From: Betaproteobacteria bacterium
Lineage (GTDB): Bacteria; Pseudomonadota; Gammaproteobacteria; Burkholderiales; Burkholderiaceae_C
Reading direction: 5' to 3'
Assembly (NCBI GenBank): GCA_025358155.1
Contig: JANYKR010000266.1
Span: 1-33,969, forward strand
DNA: 33,969 nt
Part shown: positions 29,054-33,969 of the stretch, piece after piece
Layout of the letters: each line of letters begins with the position of its first letter
Numbering within the stretch: the stretch's first letter is position 1
Program-made: the position numbers and the translations under genes
The notes under the pieces: generated by a model
What the model was told of the DNA's origin: nothing
Seen by the model: only the letters and a program-made list of their open reading frames with translations
The model's database searches: none

Positions 29054-30118
29054 ATGTCCCGTTTCATCCAACTGCATGTGCTCACCGCCTACCCGCCGTC
29101 CAACCTCAACCGCGACGACACCGGCCGGCCCAAGACCGCACTGGTCGGCGACGCGCTGCGGCTGCGCGTGTCATCACAAAGCCTGAAACGGGCTTGGCGC
29201 ACGTCCGAGGTTTTCGAGGCGGCCGTCGGACAACACCTGGGCACGCGCACCAAGATGATCGGTGTCGAGGTCTTCAAGACCTTGACCAACGCCGGAATTG
29301 CCGACAAGCCCGCCCGTGAATGGGCACGCGCCATTGCCGGCCAGTTCGGCAAGCTGAAGGCTGACAAGAAGAGCGAGACCCACGACGACCTGCACATCGA
29401 GCAACTTGCCCACATCAGCCCGGAAGAACTGGCCAGCATCGACGCCCTGGCCAAGACCTGCGCCGCGCACAACGGCGCGCCCGACGCCGCTGAACTGAAG
29501 CTGCTGCGCAAGCCCCGCGCGGCGGTGGACATCGCGATGTTCGGCCGCATGCTGGCCGACACACCGGCCTTCAACATGGAAGCCGCGGTGCAGGTGGCTC
29601 ACGCCATCACCGTGCACAAATCCGCCGTCGAAGACGACTTCTTCAGCGCAGTCGACGACCTGAACCTGGGCTTGGAGGACAAAGGTGCCGGCCACATCGG
29701 CGAGCGCGGTTACGGCGCCGGCCTGTTCTACCTCTACATCTGCATCAACCGCGAACTGCTGCAGGACAACCTGGGTGGCGACGCGGCGCTCACCGCCCAG
29801 GCGCTGGAGGCCCTGCTGCACGCCATCACCCAGGTCTCGCCCACCGGCATGCAGAACAGCTTTGCGTCGCGAGCGCACGCCAGCTACCTGCTGGCCGAGA
29901 AGGGCACGCAGCAGCCACGTTCGCTGGTGCAGGCCTTCCTCAAGCCCGTCAAACCCTTTGGCGACCGCGACATGCTGGCACTGGCGGTGGCAGCGCTCAC
30001 CCAGCGCTGCGACAACTTCGACAAGGTCTACGGCGCCTGTGCCGACAACCGCTGCCATTTCGACGTCGAACGCGCAGAGGGCTCGCTGGCCGAGGTGGTG
30101 GCCTTCGTCAAGGGGTAG
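29054..30118 (+). CDS. casC: Cascade backbone subunit Cas7e (Cse4/CasC)
   Basis: RAMP-fold protein of 354 aa (E. coli 363); six copies form the crRNA-binding backbone. The N-terminus FIQLHVLTAYPPSNLNRDDT and the RLRVSSQSLKRAWRTS stretch are hallmarks of Cas7e. The thumb/glycine region is represented by GAGHIGERGYGAGLFYLYIC, and the C-terminal part has SPTGMQNSFASRAHASYLL. It has its own ribosome-binding site, consistent with higher synthesis than single-copy subunits, and ends three bases before cas5e. Confidence 0.97.
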   Translation: MSRFIQLHVLTAYPPSNLNRDDTGRPKTALVGDALRLRVSSQSLKRAWRTSEVFEAAVGQHLGTRTKMIGVEVFKTLTNAGIADKPAREWARAIAGQFGKLKADKKSETHDDLHIEQLAHISPEELASIDALAKTCAAHNGAPDAAELKLLRKPRAAVDIAMFGRMLADTPAFNMEAAVQVAHAITVHKSAVEDDFFSAVDDLNLGLEDKGAGHIGERGYGAGLFYLYICINRELLQDNLGGDAALTAQALEALLHAITQVSPTGMQNSFASRAHASYLLAEKGTQQPRSLVQAFLKPVKPFGDRDMLALAVAALTQRCDNFDKVYGACADNRCHFDVERAEGSLAEVVAFVKG

Positions 30119-30121
30119 ACC

Positions 30122-30832
30122 ATGCCGTTCCTGATCTTCCAGTTGCAAGCCGCCCTGGCCGCCTGGGGCGACGTGGCGGTGGGTGAGTTTCGCGGCAGCC
30201 GCGACCAACCCGGCGCATCGGCACTCATCGGCATGCTGGGCGCAGCGCTGGGCGTGCGCCGCGAGGACGAGGCCGCCCACGCCGCGCTGCGCGACGGCTA
30301 CCGGTTTTCGGTGGGCACGGTGGCCACTGGCCAGTTGCTGCGCGATTACCACACCGCCCAAGTGCCAAGCCGAACCGCGCTGAAGGGCCGGCCCCACCAC
30401 ACCCGGCGCGACGAGTTGAACTTGCCCAGGCACGAGCTCAACACCATCTTGTCCACCCGCGACTACCGCCAGAACGCCGCCTGGGCGGTGGCGGTGCAGG
30501 CGCTGCCCGGCGCGCCGCACCGCCTGGATGCGCTGGCCGCGGCCCTGCGTGAGCCGCGCTTCGTGTTGTACCTGGGCCGCAAGTGCTGCCCACCCGCCGC
30601 CCCGCTGGCACCTCGACTGTCGGACGCCGAATCGGCCCACGCCGCGCTGATCGCCTACCTGGCCGCCGCCGATCCCCCGGCCACGCTGCGCACCCTGGCC
30701 TGGTGCGATGGCATGCCGGCTGGCGTGCCGGCGCACTTGAGCGCGCCGCGCAAAGACCGTCTGATCCGCCGCCAGGGGTGGCAGTTTGGCGACCGCACCG
30801 AACACCTGGCCTTGCTGGCCGAGGACGACTGA
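30122..30832 (+). CDS. casD: Cascade subunit Cas5e (CasD)
   Basis: RAMP protein of 236 aa (E. coli 224) that caps the crRNA 5' handle. The N-terminus FLIFQLQAALAAWGDVAVGE and GSRDQPGASALIGMLGAALG are family-typical, as are TAQVPSRTALKGRPHHTRRD and LNTILSTRDYRQNAAWAVAV. It starts three bases after the cas7e stop and ends two bases before the cas6e ATG. Confidence 0.96.
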   Translation: MPFLIFQLQAALAAWGDVAVGEFRGSRDQPGASALIGMLGAALGVRREDEAAHAALRDGYRFSVGTVATGQLLRDYHTAQVPSRTALKGRPHHTRRDELNLPRHELNTILSTRDYRQNAAWAVAVQALPGAPHRLDALAAALREPRFVLYLGRKCCPPAAPLAPRLSDAESAHAALIAYLAAADPPATLRTLAWCDGMPAGVPAHLSAPRKDRLIRRQGWQFGDRTEHLALLAEDD

Positions 30833-30834
30833 CC

Positions 30835-31524
30835 ATGCATTTCAGCCTCATCACCCCCACGCCCGGCCACGAGCGCGACGCGGCGCATGAATGGACAGGC
30901 GGCGCCTACCTGGAACACCAATGGCTCTGGCGCTTCTTGCCAGCGCCGCCCGGCACGGCGCGCAGCTTCGTCTTCCGCCGCCGCGATGTGGATGGCCTGC
31001 CCCGGTTCTATGTCGTCTCCGACCGCGAGCCGGTGGCGCCCTCCGCCCACTGGCAAGTGCAGGGCAAGCCCTACGCGCCCAGCCTGGCCGCCGGCGACCG
31101 GCTGGCGTTTGAACTGCGCGCCAACCCGGTGGTCACCACCCGCAATGCCGCCGGCAAGTCGGCGCGGCACGACGTGGTGATGCAGGCCAAGACCCAGTTG
31201 CTGAAGGCGCAGCAGCTGACGCGCTGGGCTGATTGGCCGACAACAGGCCGACCGGCCCTGCCCGACCTGGTGCGCCAAACCTGCGGCCAGTGGCTGCAGG
31301 CGCGCTGCCAGCGGCTGGGCATCGCACTGGACGAGGCATCGCTCAACATCGAAGGCTACGAGCAGCATCGCGGCAAGCACGGCGAGCTGCGCTTCTCGAC
31401 GGTCGACTTCAGCGGCAACTTGCAGGTGGTGGACCCAGCAGCCCTGCGCCAGGCACTTTTCGTCGGCGTTGGCCACGCCAAAGCGTTTGGCTGCGGCCTG
31501 TTGCTGCTGCGCCCCATCGGCTAA
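30835..31524 (+). CDS. casE: crRNA-processing endoribonuclease Cas6e (CasE)
   Basis: Metal-independent RNase of 229 aa (E. coli 199) that cuts pre-crRNA at the base of the repeat hairpin. I use the ATG at 30835, directly after the cas5e stop. H28 in GAYLEHQWLWRFLP corresponds to the catalytic His near position 26 of known Cas6e proteins. The C-terminal glycine-rich loop GVGHAKAFGCGLLLL is the family RNA-binding signature. Its stop is followed by a 35-base gap and then the antitoxin gene rather than cas1. Confidence 0.96.
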   Translation: MHFSLITPTPGHERDAAHEWTGGAYLEHQWLWRFLPAPPGTARSFVFRRRDVDGLPRFYVVSDREPVAPSAHWQVQGKPYAPSLAAGDRLAFELRANPVVTTRNAAGKSARHDVVMQAKTQLLKAQQLTRWADWPTTGRPALPDLVRQTCGQWLQARCQRLGIALDEASLNIEGYEQHRGKHGELRFSTVDFSGNLQVVDPAALRQALFVGVGHAKAFGCGLLLLRPIG

Positions 31525-31559
31525 GCTTTGCCCGCCCTGACCCCAAGCCGGAGCCCACC

Positions 31560-31886
31560 ATGCACACCCTGACCGACGACGAACTGCGGCGCGAGCCTCA
31601 GGCCCTGCTGGACGACGCCCGGCGCGGCGAGGTCACGCTCATCACCACGGGCGGTCTGCCGGTGGTGATGGCGGTGCCGCTGGCCGATGGCAGGCCCGTG
31701 CAACACGCATTGGTTGATCTGGCGGCGCAGCTCTATGACCGCGAGATGATCAGCCTGGAACGGGCGGCGCGCATCTCCGGGCTGGCCTACAGCGAGATGA
31801 TCGACGAGCTGGGGCAGCGCGGCATTGCCACCATTCGCCTCACCCCGGGCGAGTTGGAGCGTGAGCTTGCCAGCTTCGGACCCTGA
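31560..31886 (+). CDS. Antitoxin: Phd-like N-terminus plus UPF0175 domain
   Basis: Predicted antitoxin of 108 aa from the ATG at 31560, with GGAG six bases before it. Residues 1-41 (ELRREPQALLDDARRGEVTL, then ITTGGLPVVMAVPL) resemble Phd/YefM antitoxins, which bind DNA and a toxin. Residues about 52-105 (LAAQLYDREMISLERAARIS, GLAYSEMIDELGQRGI) match UPF0175, a helix-turn-helix family usually paired with DUF3368 PIN toxins. The combination in one protein is noteworthy. It sits in the cas operon 35 bases after cas6e and 58 bases before the toxin ATG. It probably neutralises the downstream nuclease and autoregulates; neither is shown by sequence. Confidence 0.82.
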   Translation: MHTLTDDELRREPQALLDDARRGEVTLITTGGLPVVMAVPLADGRPVQHALVDLAAQLYDREMISLERAARISGLAYSEMIDELGQRGIATIRLTPGELERELASFGP

Positions 31887-31944
31887 GCCCACCCACCAGG
31901 GGCCTGCTGGCCAGGCACCGTCGACCGCCAAGGGCATCGGCGCG

Positions 31945-32426
31945 ATGTGGCCAGTGGTCGTTGTCAGCGATGCCGGGCCGCTGATCGCCCTCGGGCGGCT
32001 TGATCTGCTGCCCGTGCTGGACGCGCTGTTCAGTCAAGTGCTGGTGCCCGAGGTGGTGGTGGCCGAGTGCATGGCGCGCCCCGGCAACCCCGACGCGCAG
32101 CGCATCCGTCACGCGCTCGACAGCGGTTTGCTGCTGCCATGCACCGCCCCACCGGGCCTGCTGGCGGGGCTTGAGGCCGGTGAATCGGCCGCCATCAAAC
32201 ACGCGCTCAGCCTTGGCGCTGCCGTGCTGATGGACGAGCGGGCCGGCCGCCAGCGGGCGCTGGCGATGGGTCTGTCTGTCACCGGAACACTCGGCGTGCT
32301 GGTGCGGGCACGGCGCCGCGGCCTGGTGGGGCCAGTGGCACCGCTGGTGACTGCCTTGCGCACCAGCGGCCAGCGCTTGTGCCATGCGGCCGTGGCACAT
32401 GCGCTGGCCGCCTTGGGCGAAACCGC

Positions 32427-32430
<4 letters not shown>
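31945..32430 (+). CDS. DUF3368 PIN-domain toxin (VapC-like)
   Basis: Predicted RNase toxin of 161 aa. Typical DUF3368 sequence runs throughout: VVVSDAGPLIALGRLDLLPV, QVLVPEVVVAECMA, GLEAGESAAIKHAL, AVLMDERAGRQRALAMGLSV and TGTLGVLVRARRRGLVGPVA. The PIN acidic residues are present: D9, E41, E80 and D97, so the toxin looks active. I chose the ATG at 31945 because homology starts at once; a GTG at 31861 would add 28 residues and overlap the antitoxin end. Its TGA overlaps the cas1 ATG (ATGA), tying toxin and cas1 translation together. It is an intact gene, not a decayed insertion. Confidence 0.85.
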
Positions 32431-33633
<1,203 letters not shown>

Positions 33634-33714
33634 CAACCCGACAAATCGGGCAGCCGAACTGGTAGATTTCACCCCTGCCTTTTTCCTGTTTCAAATCAAC
33701 GGGTTGAGGGAAGT
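33634..33714 (+). promoter_or_regulatory. CRISPR leader with IHF site and upstream anchoring-like motif
   Basis: The 81-base gap between cas2 and the array. A perfect match to the IHF consensus WATCAANNNNTTR lies at 33694-33706 (AATCAACGGGTTG), ending 8 bases before the first repeat. CTGGTAGATT at 33659-33668 begins 56 bases before the repeat. In E. coli, as I recall the leader, TTGGTAGATT also begins 56 bases before the repeat and the IHF core also ends 8 bases before it. CCCGACAAATCGGG at 33637-33650 is a 5-bp hairpin. No clear -10/-35 pair for array transcription is seen. Confidence 0.8.
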
Positions 33715-33969
33715 GTGTTCCCCACGGGCGTGGGGATGAACCGCGTTGCAGGATCGGCTCGCCTCCTACACCGGCGGTGTTCCCCACGGGCGTGGGGATG
33801 AACCGATCATGTTGCGGGGTTCCTGGTTGGGGTGGGTGTGTTCCCCACGGGCGTGGGGATGAACCGGCGCCGGTGGCCACGGTAGCGGCCAGCAACTCGT
33901 GTTCCCCACGGGCGTGGGGATGAACCGCCGGGCAGGTGAGCGCCGGGCAGACGGCTCAGGTGTTCCCCA
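33715..33969 (+). CRISPR. Type I-E CRISPR array, leader-proximal end (continues past window)
   Basis: Four identical 29-nt repeats at 33715-33743, 33777-33805, 33838-33866 and 33899-33927, and a fifth cut by the window edge (33960-33969). Each repeat begins GTGTT, contains the palindrome CCCCACGGGCGTGGGG (7-bp stem, GG loop, repeat positions 6-21) and ends in ATGAACCG, the expected 8-nt crRNA 5' handle after Cas6e cleavage. Spacers are 33 nt (33744-33776), 32 nt (33806-33837), 32 nt (33867-33898) and 32 nt (33928-33959), all different. The repeat belongs to the type I-E class of E. coli and Pseudomonas. Identical repeats and the adjoining leader show this is the young end of the array. Confidence 0.98.

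Overview
The window is GC-rich with dense, mostly co-oriented genes. It looks like a chromosomal piece of a betaproteobacterium, most likely order Burkholderiales. The reasons are two Bug/TctC-type periplasmic binding proteins, a class A RNase P RNA, gene style, and a short GC-rich intergenic repeat of the kind seen in Comamonadaceae-like genomes. The taxonomic placement is inference; there is no rRNA marker here.

Region 1 (1-12124) is a carbohydrate or sugar-acid uptake and catabolism locus. Nine genes read leftward: an IlvD/EDD-type sugar-acid dehydratase, a TonB-dependent receptor, an HpcH/HpaI aldolase, an ABC importer (ATPase, binding protein, two permeases), a Gfo/Idh/MocA oxidoreductase and an SDR dehydrogenase cut by the window edge. 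A divergent LacI-family repressor flanks them, and a near-perfect LacI/GntR-type palindrome (TGTTACCGCTAACA) sits just upstream of the dehydratase. The order suggests: cross the outer membrane, import, oxidise, dehydrate to a 2-keto-3-deoxy acid, then cleave by aldolase.

Region 2 (12125-19886) looks like a 3-sulfolactate degradation locus. Leftward it carries suyA- and suyB-like sulfo-lyase subunits, two Bug/TctC binding proteins, a D-2-hydroxyacid dehydrogenase (slcC-like) and an Ldh_2-type dehydrogenase (comC-like). A divergent GntR/UTRA regulator and a YeiH/UPF0324 putative sulfite/sulfate exporter read rightward. The two dehydrogenases would turn (S)- into (R)-sulfolactate through sulfopyruvate, the lyase would release pyruvate and sulfite, and the exporter would remove the sulfur oxyanion.

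Region 3 (19887-23912) is mostly housekeeping: an exported alpha-carbonic anhydrase with a long linker, a Bcr/CflA-type MFS exporter, the RNase P RNA with a visible -10 box and terminator (minus strand), and a CysK-type cysteine synthase.

Region 4 (23913-33969) is a complete type I-E CRISPR-Cas system in the order cas3-cas8e-cse2-cas7e-cas5e-cas6e-[antitoxin-toxin]-cas1-cas2-leader-array. The array has four identical 29-nt repeats before the window ends in the fifth. The unusual point is a UPF0175/DUF3368 (PIN) toxin-antitoxin pair between cas6e and cas1, with the toxin stop overlapping the cas1 start. The leader shows a consensus IHF site and an upstream anchoring-like motif at spacings matching the E. 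coli leader as I remember it.
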